NCBI RefSeq assembly: GCF_021729145.1
Contig: NZ_JAJSLW010000007.1
Span: 199,067-263,066, forward strand
Source: Membranihabitans maritimus
GTDB lineage: Bacteria > Bacteroidota > Bacteroidia > Chitinophagales > Saprospiraceae
Direction of reading: 5' to 3'
Length of the DNA stretch: 64,000 nt
Both the position numbers and the translations under genes were made by a program. Below, one piece after another: positions 1 to 8,963 of this stretch (position 1 is its first letter; each line of letters starts with the position of its first letter). The notes under the pieces were generated by a model, which was not told where the DNA came from, made no database searches, and worked only from the letters and a program-made list of their open reading frames with translations.

Positions 1-1259
1 TGGAATCTTCCGCTCTGTATTTTCAAGGCCAAAAAAACTCCGACAAATACCAAAAGAAGGACAACCAATACACCCCATTTACCAGGGGCAAAAAGAAATT
101 GAATCCCTAAAACAGCAATTATGAAAAGAACAGACAAAATAATCGCATACATTTTCAACCCCGGATTTACATTGGAGTTAGAAAATAAATTCTCTAGGTA
201 CCGGCCAGTGAGAATAGCTACAAACGGAAATAATATATTTGTGTAATGGGGCAACTGGAATCCGGATATTGAAAACACCAGGAACATGATGATGAAGCCA
301 AAAAATGTGACGTACTCCCGGTCTTTTCTCCATCCCAATAAATTTCTGACTGTATAAAAAAGTGGGATAATTGCGAGGAATGCCCAGGGTGCAAAAGCCC
401 AAAGGAAGGTATGAAGAAAAAACAAAGGATCCCCTTTACCGGTAATGGGACCGGTATTAAAAAAACGACCAAATTGACTATCCCACAGAAAAAAACGAAC
501 ACCAGATACGCCTGTACGCTCAAAAACCACCTTTTCAGGATGTACATCAAATTGATGATACAACGCATATAGTTCCGGTAAAGTAAATACGCCGGTTGCC
601 AAAACCAACAGAGGCCACTTCCAAGAAAGAAGAGCTTTCGGGTTACGAATCAATAAGTCACCAAGAACAGCAGAATATACTATAATAAGCACAAAGATTC
701 CTTTAGTCATAATAGCACACGCTGAAAAGACAGCTGCCAGCAGGAAATGGATCACTGAATTCGATAAACTACACTTCCACATATGATAAACGCCTCCCAT
801 AATTACTCCCATTAATATCGCTTCTGCCCTGACATCATTATTCGAAATCATAATATGTAGAGCCGACCCAAAAATTATCATTGCTACCCATCCAACTCGC
901 AGGGAATATAATTCCTTTCCCAATTTGTAGGTATACCACAATGCCATTAAAAAGAAAATGAAGGAAGGCAATTTGTATGCAAAGCTATTCAGACCAAATA
1001 GTTCCATTGAAAGTGCACATATCCAAAATGGGAAATGAGGTTTATCTAACCAGTCTTCTCCCCCCACATACAAATCAAGATAATTTCCGGAAGTAACGAT
1101 TGTCTTGGAAATGGTTGCATATAATGCACTATCCCCGGTAAATATGATATTAAACAAGCCAAGGCCGTTTACTATCACCACCAACACCAAAAGAACCTTA
1201 TATATCAATAGCTCTGAAGGATTTGTATCTCTGATCATATGTCCTTTTTCCCTTCCCAT
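1..1259 (-). CDS. ArnT/PMT-like membrane glycosyltransferase (C-terminus beyond window)
   Basis: The minus-strand frame is open from an ATG at 1259 (a second in-frame ATG lies at 1238) to the window edge, so the C-terminus is missing. The ~419 visible residues form a polytopic membrane protein. Near the N-terminus they carry the GT-C-type acidic loop pattern (GDSALYATISK) and then WLDKPHFPFW, both typical of the ArnT/dolichyl-phosphate-mannose (PMT_2) family. These enzymes move a sugar from a polyprenyl-phosphate donor onto lipid or protein acceptors on the outer face of the inner membrane. Donor and acceptor cannot be read from sequence. It has no operon partner in view, since the glp genes end 358 bp upstream. 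Confidence 0.8.
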   Translation of the reverse strand, partial: MGREKGHMIRDTNPSELLIYKVLLVLVVIVNGLGLFNIIFTGDSALYATISKTIVTSGNYLDLYVGGEDWLDKPHFPFWICALSMELFGLNSFAYKLPSFIFFLMALWYTYKLGKELYSLRVGWVAMIIFGSALHIMISNNDVRAEAILMGVIMGGVYHMWKCSLSNSVIHFLLAAVFSACAIMTKGIFVLIIVYSAVLGDLLIRNPKALLSWKWPLLVLATGVFTLPELYALYHQFDVHPEKVVFERTGVSGVRFFLWDSQFGRFFNTGPITGKGDPLFFLHTFLWAFAPWAFLAIIPLFYTVRNLLGWRKDREYVTFFGFIIMFLVFSISGFQLPHYTNILFPFVAILTGRYLENLFSNSNVNPGLKMYAIILSVLFIIAVLGIQFLFAPGKWGVLVVLLLVFVGVFLALKIQSGRF

Positions 1260-1333
1260 TCAATAATCACGACAAAACTAAAAAAATAAAACGGATGATG
1301 ACATCCAACCATCCAATTGCATCGTATATACCT

Positions 1334-1440
1334 TATCTTTTTTTGTTTTTAAATGTGGTGAATACTCCTTCTACGGCAATTAAAACCACAACAGTATCGA
1401 GGTAGCTCCCACATCCTGGAGAGCTACTTTCGTTTTTTAC
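1334..1440 (+). ncRNA. Predicted ~90-nt small RNA with intrinsic terminator
   Basis: The 357-bp gap between two minus-strand genes holds a plus-strand hairpin, GTAGCTC (1402-1408) with GAGCTAC (1421-1427), followed at once by TTTCGTTTTTT. That is the form of an intrinsic terminator, yet no plus-strand gene precedes it. Upstream lie a second inverted pair, TGTGGT (1354-1359) with ACCACA (1385-1390), and a near-consensus Bacteroidota -7 box, TATCTTTT (1334-1341), which would start a transcript near 1348. No -33 element at normal spacing was found. The rest of the gap shows nothing. It matches no RNA family I know. Confidence 0.4.
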
Positions 1441-1616
1441 TGGTCTTGAGAAAAAGTAAATGTTGCTAGGCAAAATGTAATATTCCATTTTCAGTATACA
1501 AATTGTTTAGCTGTTAGATCTATGGAATGGCATTAAATACCTCCATTGAAGGTAAGCGAAATAAAAGGTATATTCAAAGAGCCCCGGACAGATCTATACC
1601 GGAAACTATACACTAA

Positions 1617-2345
1617 TTACAATACCAGGAACAACCCGGCAGCAATCGCAGCCCCTACTATTGGTCCCATAACTGGTATCCAGGCATAGTCCCATCCAAT
1701 TTCACCCTTCACTTTTTTAGGTAATAGGGCATAAACCATACGTGGAGCCAAGTCACGTGCAGGGTTAATGGCGTACCCTGTTGTTCCACCTAGCGATAGT
1801 CCGATTACCCAAACGAGAAATGCTACGGGAATAGCCCCTATCGCTCCCAGCCCTATAGGAGTCTGGTTGGGATCTTCCAATGAAGCTCCGGTAATATATA
1901 GTATAACAAAAATTAATACAAAAGTACCCAACACTTCTGAAAAGAAATTATTCCCATTATTCCGGATCGCCGGTGCTGTACAAAAAGTAGCTTTCTGAGC
2001 TTCATAATCGGGAGTTCGCTTATACTGGTCGTGATAGAACAACCAAACCAATACCGAACCCAGCGCCCCACCAATCATTTGCGCTATAATATAAGATGCT
2101 ACGTCCCCCCAGGGGAATTGTCCGGCGATAGCCAGCCCCACAGTCACTGCAGGATTAATATGGGCACCACTATAGGGTCCCGCCACTACTACAGCGGTAA
2201 AAACCGCCAACGCCCACCCAGTGGTAATTACTATCCATCCCGACCCATGCCCTTTGGTATCATTGAGTACTACATTAGCTACCACACCATTTCCCAATAA
2301 AATGAGAATAGCGGTTCCAACAATTTCGGCGATAAATGGTGTCAT
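1617..2345 (-). CDS. glpF: Glycerol uptake facilitator (MIP/aquaporin family)
   Basis: This 242-residue membrane channel has both MIP half-helix signatures, NPA at residues 64-66 (GAHINPAVTVG) and 194-196 (YAINPARD). The Asp after NPAR is typical of glyceroporins rather than water-only aquaporins, so passive glycerol entry is the likely role. It is the last gene of a glpD-glpK-glpF unit, starting 28 bp after the kinase stop codon. The kinase next door traps the imported glycerol as glycerol-3-phosphate. Confidence 0.93.
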   Translation of the reverse strand: MTPFIAEIVGTAILILLGNGVVANVVLNDTKGHGSGWIVITTGWALAVFTAVVVAGPYSGAHINPAVTVGLAIAGQFPWGDVASYIIAQMIGGALGSVLVWLFYHDQYKRTPDYEAQKATFCTAPAIRNNGNNFFSEVLGTFVLIFVILYITGASLEDPNQTPIGLGAIGAIPVAFLVWVIGLSLGGTTGYAINPARDLAPRMVYALLPKKVKGEIGWDYAWIPVMGPIVGAAIAAGLFLVL

Positions 2346-2373
2346 TATAGTTGTTTTACTTAATTATTGTATA

Positions 2374-3867
2374 TTATTTAGCCCAGTTTAAGGATCGATT
2401 AACCGCATCATGCCATTTGTCCATTAAAAGATTGATTTTCTCCACATCTTGCTCCGGAGAAAACGTCCGGTCCAATTTCCATTGGTCCTGAATTTCACTG
2501 ATATCTTTCCAATATCCGGTCCCCAATCCTGCCAAATATGCAGCTCCCATAGCTGTAGTCTCCAATATTTGGGGACGAACCACTTCGTTTTGTAACAAAT
2601 CAGCCTGGAATTGCATCAAAAAATTATTTGCTACCGCCCCTCCATCCACACGCATCTCAAGGGTTTTAGCACCCAGATCTTCTTCCATCGCTTTGAGCAC
2701 ATCGGCTACCTGGTAAGCAATTCCCTCCAGGGCGGCTCTGACCAAATGAGCAGCTTTGGTCCCCCGGGTAAGCCCTATTATGGTTCCCCGGGCAAACTGA
2801 TCCCAGTACGGTGCTGCCAACCCTGATAAAGCCGGGACAAAATAGACTCCGTCGTTATCGGCTACCGACAATGCCATCGCTTCAGTCTCTACCGCCCCGT
2901 GAATAAGTCGCAACCCATCCCGCAACCATTGAATCGCAGCGCCACCTATAAATACACTTCCTTCTAGCGCATATGTCACAGTACCATTAATTTTCCAAGC
3001 AATAGTTGTCAACAGGTTGTTTTCTGACGTCACAGGTTTACTCCCAGTATTCATCACCAGGAAGCATCCCGTTCCATAAGTCGTCTTGGCCATGCCTTCT
3101 TTCAGGCACATTTGGCCAAACAAGGCCGCTTGCTGGTCCCCGGCAATTCCGCTGATCGGTATTTTAGAAGAAAATAATGTTGTAGAAGTCTGACAAATAA
3201 CTTCGCTGCTTCCTTTTACTTCCGGCAACATCTCCGGGGGGATATCAAATAGGTCCAATAAATCAGCATCCCACTCCTGGTCATGGATATTAAACAACAT
3301 GGTCCGCGAAGCATTCGTAATATCAGTTGCATGTTCTTTTCCCCGGGTAAATTTATAGATGAGCCAGGAATCCACTGTACCGAATTTTAATTTCCCCTTT
3401 CGGGCCTTTTCTCTGGCACCTTCTACATTATCCAGAATCCATTTCAATTTGGTAGCAGAGAAATACGCATCGATTATCAATCCTGTTTTTTCCCGAATCA
3501 TATCGGCGTGCCCTTCCTCTTTGAGTGTTTCACAATATTCAGATGTCCGTCGGTCCTGCCATACGATCGCTTTATGGACCGGTTGTTGGGTCTCCGTATC
3601 CCAGACAATGACCGTTTCCCGCTGATTCGTTATTCCGATGGCTTCAATATCCAGACCTGACAGATTGGCCTTTGCCACAGCTTCTGCCGCTACAGAAGAT
3701 TGCGTAGACCAAATTTCATTGGCATCGTGCTCTACCCAGCCTGGTTTGGGAAAATGCTGTTCAAAAGGTTTTTGTGCCATGGCTACGATCGCACCCGAAT
3801 GATCGAATATTAACGCACGGGAACTGGTTGTTCCCTGGTCAAGAGACAAAATATACTTATCTGACAT
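2374..3867 (-). CDS. glpK: Glycerol kinase
   Basis: A 497-residue FGGY-family kinase of normal length for GlpK. The N-terminal ATP-binding phosphate loop reads [15 protein letters not shown] (residues 7-21), and the glycerol-binding stretch [10 protein letters not shown] and [10 protein letters not shown] of the family are present. It phosphorylates glycerol with ATP to sn-glycerol-3-phosphate in the cytoplasm. It sits 19 bp after glpD and 28 bp before glpF on the minus strand, which makes a compact glycerol operon. Confidence 0.96.
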   Translation of the reverse strand: MSDKYILSLDQGTTSSRALIFDHSGAIVAMAQKPFEQHFPKPGWVEHDANEIWSTQSSVAAEAVAKANLSGLDIEAIGITNQRETVIVWDTETQQPVHKAIVWQDRRTSEYCETLKEEGHADMIREKTGLIIDAYFSATKLKWILDNVEGAREKARKGKLKFGTVDSWLIYKFTRGKEHATDITNASRTMLFNIHDQEWDADLLDLFDIPPEMLPEVKGSSEVICQTSTTLFSSKIPISGIAGDQQAALFGQMCLKEGMAKTTYGTGCFLVMNTGSKPVTSENNLLTTIAWKINGTVTYALEGSVFIGGAAIQWLRDGLRLIHGAVETEAMALSVADNDGVYFVPALSGLAAPYWDQFARGTIIGLTRGTKAAHLVRAALEGIAYQVADVLKAMEEDLGAKTLEMRVDGGAVANNFLMQFQADLLQNEVVRPQILETTAMGAAYLAGLGTGYWKDISEIQDQWKLDRTFSPEQDVEKINLLMDKWHDAVNRSLNWAK

Positions 3868-3886
3868 AATTATATTGTATTTTAAT

Positions 3887-5434
3887 TTATTCTTTGTCTA
3901 ATTGATTGTAGTTTTCTACCAGATAGCTCTCAGCCAGTTTTATAAAATGGGCCAAATCTTCTCCGGCATTATACTGATCTCCCAATTGTTCTTGTAATAC
4001 TTCGCTTACTATCGGAGCCATCGCTATTGCAGCCCGGGCATCGAGAAACAATATACGAATTCTTCTCGCAAGAACATCTTCTATGGTACATGCCATTTCT
4101 TCTCGTATTACCTGTCGAATGTCCCCCTTCGTTAATTCAAAACCTGAACACCCCCCCTCGTTTTTTCCTTCATCATACAATGGCCTCTTAATCTCTTCAA
4201 TGGCCAGATTTTTTGTTCGGCACTCCCGGGCCTCTATCAACCCGGAAGCTATGGCCTCATTAATCGCATCTTCAGCCATTTTACGATATGTTGTCCATTT
4301 CCCTCCTATAATAGTAATCATTTTATCCTCCGACATCAATATCTTGTGTCCACGGGATATTTCTTTTGTACTTTTTCCCGCTTCGCGGGGAGCCACCAGT
4401 GGTCGTAAACCGGCAAAAATGGAAAGAACATCTTCCCGCCCTGGTTTGCGATCAAGGTAATGATCTGCAGTAGCCAGTATAAAGTCTATTTCCCTGTCAA
4501 GAGCAATGGGTTCTTCGATTGGTTTTTGGACCGGGGTATCCGTGGTTCCCAAAAGAACCTTCCCATTCCACGGCACACCAAACAATACCCTGCCGTCAGA
4601 AGTCTTTGGAATCATTAATGCCCAATCCGAACGCCAAAATGAACTATCTACCACGAGGTGGATTCCCTGGCTGGGAGCTATGATAGGCTTCGAACTACTA
4701 TTTTCCATACTCAATATATCATCGGTAAAAACACCTGTGGCATTGAACAAGGTCTTAGACCGTAATGTAAAATACGAATCATCAAGACTCTCCCTAACTG
4801 TTAAAACAAATTGATCCTTTACTTTGTCAATCTCTACCACTTCAGCGTGGTTGAGCACCAACGCACCCTCTCGGACAGCTGTTTTGGCCAACGCAACAGC
4901 CAACAAAGCATCATCAAATTGACCATCATGATAGAGAATAGCACCTTTTAATCCCGATTTAGAAATACCGGGCATCGCTTCCAACGCTTTTCCTCTTCTA
5001 ATAAACTGCGATTTTCCAAAACTTCGCTTTCCAGAGAGTAAATCATATATTTTGAGCCCGATAAAATAAAAGGGAATCTCCCACCACTGGTATAGAGGTA
5101 CGGCAAAACATTGATTTGTCACCATATTTGGGGCATTCTGACGCATCAGTCCCCGCTCTTTTAAGGCCTCCAACACCAATTTTATATTCCCCTGGGCCAA
5201 ATACCTCACGCCACCATGGGCCAATTTTGTACTGCGACTGGAAGTTCCTTTTGCAAAATCGGTTTTCTCCAGCAATACGGTAGAAAACCCCCGGGACGCA
5301 GCATCTACCGCTATTCCCAAACCGGTAGCACCCCCACCGATGACAATAACATCATACTCTTTTTCCCCGGTTCTTAGTTTTTCCAAAAAAGCTTTTCGGT
5401 CCATTCTATCTCTCAAAACAAAAGTTTTCGACAC
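3887..5434 (-). CDS. glpD: FAD-dependent glycerol-3-phosphate dehydrogenase (aerobic type)
   Basis: The 515-residue protein has an N-terminal FAD Rossmann motif ([12 protein letters not shown], around residue 30) and the GlpD stretch [16 protein letters not shown], followed by the DAO fold and a C-terminal cap region. GlpD oxidises glycerol-3-phosphate to dihydroxyacetone phosphate at the membrane and passes the electrons to quinone. It is the first gene of the operon and is transcribed away from a DeoR-family regulator across a 79-bp gap. The ATG at 5434 fits family N-termini, which start shortly before the FAD motif. Confidence 0.95.
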   Translation of the reverse strand: MSKTFVLRDRMDRKAFLEKLRTGEKEYDVIVIGGGATGLGIAVDAASRGFSTVLLEKTDFAKGTSSRSTKLAHGGVRYLAQGNIKLVLEALKERGLMRQNAPNMVTNQCFAVPLYQWWEIPFYFIGLKIYDLLSGKRSFGKSQFIRRGKALEAMPGISKSGLKGAILYHDGQFDDALLAVALAKTAVREGALVLNHAEVVEIDKVKDQFVLTVRESLDDSYFTLRSKTLFNATGVFTDDILSMENSSSKPIIAPSQGIHLVVDSSFWRSDWALMIPKTSDGRVLFGVPWNGKVLLGTTDTPVQKPIEEPIALDREIDFILATADHYLDRKPGREDVLSIFAGLRPLVAPREAGKSTKEISRGHKILMSEDKMITIIGGKWTTYRKMAEDAINEAIASGLIEARECRTKNLAIEEIKRPLYDEGKNEGGCSGFELTKGDIRQVIREEMACTIEDVLARRIRILFLDARAAIAMAPIVSEVLQEQLGDQYNAGEDLAHFIKLAESYLVENYNQLDKE

Positions 5435-5464
5435 TTAAATATATCATATTATTTCGGATATTGC

Positions 5465-5472
5465 CAAATTTA
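5465..5472 (-). promoter_or_regulatory. Candidate -7 element of glpD
   Basis: On the minus strand this reads TAAATTTG, an exact match to the Bacteroidota -7 consensus TAnnTTTG, 31 bp upstream of the glpD ATG. No TTG at the usual -33 spacing is visible. The site lies in the 79-bp glpD/DeoR divergent gap, so it is well placed for repression by the neighbouring regulator, but I could not pick out a clear operator palindrome. Confidence 0.4.
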
Positions 5473-5513
5473 TAAAAATATTATTACTTTTACTGCTATA
5501 AAGTGAAACCAAA

Positions 5514-6275
5514 ATGAAACTTTCCGAAAGACATGAATATATTCTTGACAAAGTAAAAGCCCTGGGGCATATTTATGTTAGCGAACTCAGCGAAGAGCTT
5601 CAGGTTTCTCCGGTCACTATACGAAAAGACTTAACTGTACTGGAAGATCGAGACTTATTATTCCGGACACACGGAGGGGCCAGTCTACAAAATCCGTACA
5701 TTCGGGAAAAACGAGTCTCAGAAAAAATTCACCTCAATTATCCTGAAAAACTGAAAATCGCTAAAAAAGCACGCGAAATGGTTAAACCGGGAGACTCTCT
5801 GTTAATTGGTTCCGGAACGACCCTCTCGATATTTGCTAACCAGATCAAAAACATCAATGATCTCACTGTAGTCACGTCTTCGCTGCAAGTCGCCCTTGAC
5901 CTTACCGACAATCCCACCAACAATATCATTATTCTCGGCGGGACACTGCGCAATACTTCTGCATCCTCCATAGGAATGATTGCCGAACAAATGCTGGACC
6001 AATACGTATGTAGTAAATTATTCCTAAGTGTAGACGGTATCGACGTCCAACGGGGTATGACTACAGCCAGCACCTACGAAGCCTCCCTCAACCGTCGAAT
6101 GATACAATCTGCTGACAAGTTGATCGCCCTGGTTGACAGTACTAAAATTGGAAAAATCAGTATCGGTAAAATCGGCGCCATCCAGTCCATCGATTGCCTG
6201 ATTATGGACAGACCGGAATCCGAATCTACTATACAAGAATGGAACTCATTCGGATTTACAGTAAATTGGGTGTAG
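5514..6275 (+). CDS. DeoR-family transcriptional regulator, probable glycerol repressor
   Basis: A 253-residue regulator of typical DeoR/GlpR length. Residues 1-57 form the DeoR winged HTH (SELSEELQVSPVTIRKDL), and the rest is the DeoRC sugar-phosphate sensor with the GSGTTLSIFA phosphate-binding loop. It is divergent from glpD-glpK-glpF. By analogy with GlpR it would repress that operon and be relieved by glycerol-3-phosphate; this role is inferred from position, as DeoR proteins sense various phosphosugars. Confidence 0.88.
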   Translation: MKLSERHEYILDKVKALGHIYVSELSEELQVSPVTIRKDLTVLEDRDLLFRTHGGASLQNPYIREKRVSEKIHLNYPEKLKIAKKAREMVKPGDSLLIGSGTTLSIFANQIKNINDLTVVTSSLQVALDLTDNPTNNIIILGGTLRNTSASSIGMIAEQMLDQYVCSKLFLSVDGIDVQRGMTTASTYEASLNRRMIQSADKLIALVDSTKIGKISIGKIGAIQSIDCLIMDRPESESTIQEWNSFGFTVNWV

Positions 6276-7240
6276 CAGTTACTTCACACATTAGTACTGG
6301 TTTCATTAATAGGTCAAAAGAAAGAACACACGTTATATGCTCAGAAAATCTCTTCACTTCGTATTCACCACGACTTGCTTCCTACTACGCCCTATAAAAA
6401 GAAAATATAATGCACTTTTAATTTGAAGAAATATTGATATCAGGTTCTCAAAGGGAGAAGTGAATTTTCAGATAAGATGTATATATAATAAACAGGCAGT
6501 AAAACCAAAAACAAAATGGGAAATAGAACCCTAAACACCTTCTTTCATCGATGACTATTAATACCTTATTTGCAATTACTGGCAGGATAATATCCAGAGG
6601 TTCACCAGAAATTGGGTTTTGCGAAACCAAGCATCCATTGCTCATTCTTCCCCCTTCCGGTTGATATATAATGTAGTGGGCTTTATTACATAATGGTTAA
6701 CAGGTAATGTGTACAGACTTTTGATAGCAAAAACGGACATCGGTGCAAAATTGCTATATGGCCTTACCATTGCAATATTAGCATCAAATGAATTCTGTAA
6801 CTAATTATTTTTTCCCTTGAAAGCCGCTATGTCTGATATACTGGAATCTTATCTTCCACTCTGATAATCCCCGAATTATCCAATAGACAATGGAAATCTC
6901 TATAGATGGCTGTCTCTGTTTTACGACCATATGTACCTGGGTTAGTCAACAACATTATCCGTATATAGAATGTATGGTTCCTGAATAAATGAAATTATGA
7001 AAATATTCCAGTAACCATAGACCAACAAGTAAATGATTATCCTGACAAATATTAAACTGGGAATCCGGGAAGAAAGCATCACCAAACCGGTAACTATACA
7101 CCCTCAAAGGATAGCATAAATACCTTCTTTAACACCTTACAAGCAAATACAAACCCAAGACAACAAACTGAACAACCATGCACACGGTAATATGTGCCGG
7201 TTCATACGTTGCCTCACTGTCATAAATATATTTCCTCCAT
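6276..7240. other. 965-bp gap with no supported gene; one long imperfect inverted repeat
   Basis: I see no convincing coding sequence between the DeoR gene and the TetR promoter. The only open frame of note (minus strand, 6448-6645) has a biased, hydrophobic, low-complexity tail and no family resemblance. An imperfect inverted repeat is present: the arm at 6973-6987 (TATGGTTCCTGAATA) matches the complement of 7004-7019 with one substitution and one bulged base, around a 16-base AT-rich loop. It has no T tract, so it is not an ordinary terminator. Confidence 0.5.
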
Positions 7241-7264
7241 AAAATAAACCGATTGGTTTATTTT
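7241..7264. promoter_or_regulatory. Palindromic operator of the TetR gene
   Basis: This is a perfect 24-bp interrupted palindrome, AAAATAAACC-GATT-GGTTTATTTT. It lies just upstream of a TACATTTG box (7268-7275) that matches the Bacteroidota -7 consensus, so a bound repressor would cover the promoter. The same sequence, with one changed base, recurs at 7901-7922 before the next gene, which argues strongly for a site bound by the intervening TetR protein. Confidence 0.7.
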
Positions 7265-7296
7265 TGTTACATTTGATGGAAAATAGCAATTTCAAG

Positions 7297-7887
7297 ATGT
7301 CAAAAGCAGAAGAAACCCGAGAATGGATCATTGAAAAAGCAGCTCCCTTATTCAACACTCAAGGCTATGCTGGAACTTCAATGCGCGATATAATGGAAAT
7401 TACTGAACTTTCCAAAGGATGTATTTACGGCCATTTTAAAAATAAAGACCAAATTGCACTAATTATTTTTGACTACAATTTTAATAGAATCACCGATTAT
7501 ATCAAGGGAAAGCTATTGGCGACAGACCACTCCATCGAACGACTAAGAGTCTACCCCCATGTATACCGAAGTTATCAGGAGGTTCCTTTCCTGCAAACAG
7601 GCTGTCCCATACTCAATACCGCTACCGAAGCAGATGATACTCATCCGGAATTGAGAAAACGGGCGGCAAAAGCCCTGGAGGTATGGAAAAAAGCCCTGGA
7701 GAATCAGATCAAAAGGGGCATTGCACGAAAAGAAATAAAATCGGAAACCGATGCCACAGAATTTGCCGTGATCATGATTTCTATGATTGAAGGTGCCTTT
7801 ATGCAAGCAAAGGCATCAGGAAGGACTACCGAACTCACAATCGCCATGAATTATTTGGAAAAAATGATTTTGAATATAAAGAATTGA
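7297..7887 (+). CDS. TetR/AcrR-family transcriptional regulator
   Basis: About 196 residues from the chosen ATG (MSKAEETREW). The N-terminal HTH is typical: AAPLFNTQGYAGTSMRDI, then LSKGCIYGHFKNKDQI. The C-terminal ligand domain is of the TetR_C type with an INTATEADDTHP-like helix region. The frame is open from TTG 7264, with another ATG at 7276. I prefer 7297 because the TACATTTG box (7268-7275) would start transcription near 7282. It likely represses itself and the downstream reductase through the two matching operators. The ligand is unknown. Confidence 0.88.
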   Translation: MSKAEETREWIIEKAAPLFNTQGYAGTSMRDIMEITELSKGCIYGHFKNKDQIALIIFDYNFNRITDYIKGKLLATDHSIERLRVYPHVYRSYQEVPFLQTGCPILNTATEADDTHPELRKRAAKALEVWKKALENQIKRGIARKEIKSETDATEFAVIMISMIEGAFMQAKASGRTTELTIAMNYLEKMILNIKN

Positions 7888-7900
7888 TTTTTTTATTCAA

Positions 7901-7922
7901 AAATAAACCCATTGGTCTATTT
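7901..7922. promoter_or_regulatory. Second TetR operator, before the reductase gene
   Basis: AAATAAACC-CATT-GGTCTATTT repeats the 7241-7264 palindrome, with one T-to-C change in the right arm and a different first spacer base. It sits between the TetR stop codon (7887) and the reductase ATG (7939), 16 bp before the start. The matched pair suggests that the downstream gene is separately controlled by the same regulator. Confidence 0.65.
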
Positions 7923-7938
7923 AAAATTTTAAATATAA

Positions 7939-8862
7939 ATGACAAATCAAACCATCTATATTATTGGTTCCGGGGCCATAGGCAAAGCCCTCGCTGTTTT
8001 CCTACAACTTGAAAACAAAAACGTTTTACTTATCCGGGGAAGGACGGACAATCAACCCGCGGAGAAAGTTCCTATCACCCTAACTGACCAAAACAATCGC
8101 AAATTCAAACAGGACATTATCCTTACTACCTTCAGTAATCTAACGAACATTAATGGAATTGTACTCATTGCGACCAAAGCCTTTGCCAATGAGGATATTG
8201 CAGACAAATTAAAAGATATAACCGGGGATTTTTCCGTCGTTCTACTGCAAAACGGACTACATATCGAAAAACCATTTGAAAATTTTCAGAATGTCTATCG
8301 GGGTGTCCTCCTTTCTACCAGCCAGCTAAATGGGCCTCATAACATCACATTCAAAAAGGTAGACGATTCTCCCATCGGACCAATTTTCGGTCAAAACCCA
8401 ATACCTGACGAGATTGTCGCTCAAATCAACACCCCCTACTTTGGCTTTCGAAAGGACAACGATATTGTTAAACTGGTATGGGAAAAAGTAATTACCAATT
8501 GCGCTTTCAATTCTATTTGCCCTCTTTTGGAAACTGATAACGGAATTTTCCACAGGGACCCAACCGTCCTGGAACTGGCACAAAAAATAATTGAAGAATG
8601 CGTGGAAGTGGCTACCAGTTATCAAATCAAACTCGACCCGAAAACCATTGAAAACAAATTACTTCTTATCAGCCAGCGGGCAGAAGGCCAATTGATATCT
8701 ACTTATGAAGATATCCGCCACAAAAGAAGGACAGAAATAGATAGTTTAAATCTTGAAATCACCCGCTTAGCTCAACAATCCGGAAAATCCGACTCCACCA
8801 TCCATACCAGCCTCCTGGGCAAAATGATTCAAATGAAGGCAAAAATTGCGATGTCCGGGTAA
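7939..8862 (+). CDS. 2-dehydropantoate 2-reductase family protein (ApbA/PanE-like)
   Basis: A 307-residue protein with an N-terminal NADP Rossmann motif GSGAIG (residues 10-15). The PanE catalytic-lysine helix is present (KLVWEKVITNCAFNSI, Lys about 183), as is the C-terminal family motif DIRHKRRTEIDSLN. PanE reduces ketopantoate to pantoate for coenzyme A synthesis. Since this copy is under a TetR repressor and stands apart from panB/panC, it may be a stress- or substrate-induced paralogue acting on another 2-oxo acid; that is inference. Confidence 0.82.
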   Translation: MTNQTIYIIGSGAIGKALAVFLQLENKNVLLIRGRTDNQPAEKVPITLTDQNNRKFKQDIILTTFSNLTNINGIVLIATKAFANEDIADKLKDITGDFSVVLLQNGLHIEKPFENFQNVYRGVLLSTSQLNGPHNITFKKVDDSPIGPIFGQNPIPDEIVAQINTPYFGFRKDNDIVKLVWEKVITNCAFNSICPLLETDNGIFHRDPTVLELAQKIIEECVEVATSYQIKLDPKTIENKLLLISQRAEGQLISTYEDIRHKRRTEIDSLNLEITRLAQQSGKSDSTIHTSLLGKMIQMKAKIAMSG

Positions 8863-8963
8863 CACGCATTCTTCCCCTTTTCCTGGGGGTTTTGTAATGC
8901 GAATACAAGTCCTTGGTAACTGTCCCAATACAACAGGTAGGAAATTAAATGCCTATAGCACTC

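Noticed and set aside
6448-6645. 65-codon minus-strand frame after the DeoR gene
   Set aside because: Its C-terminal half is a low-complexity aromatic/hydrophobic run produced by AT-rich DNA, and nothing resembles a family or signal peptide with a mature part.
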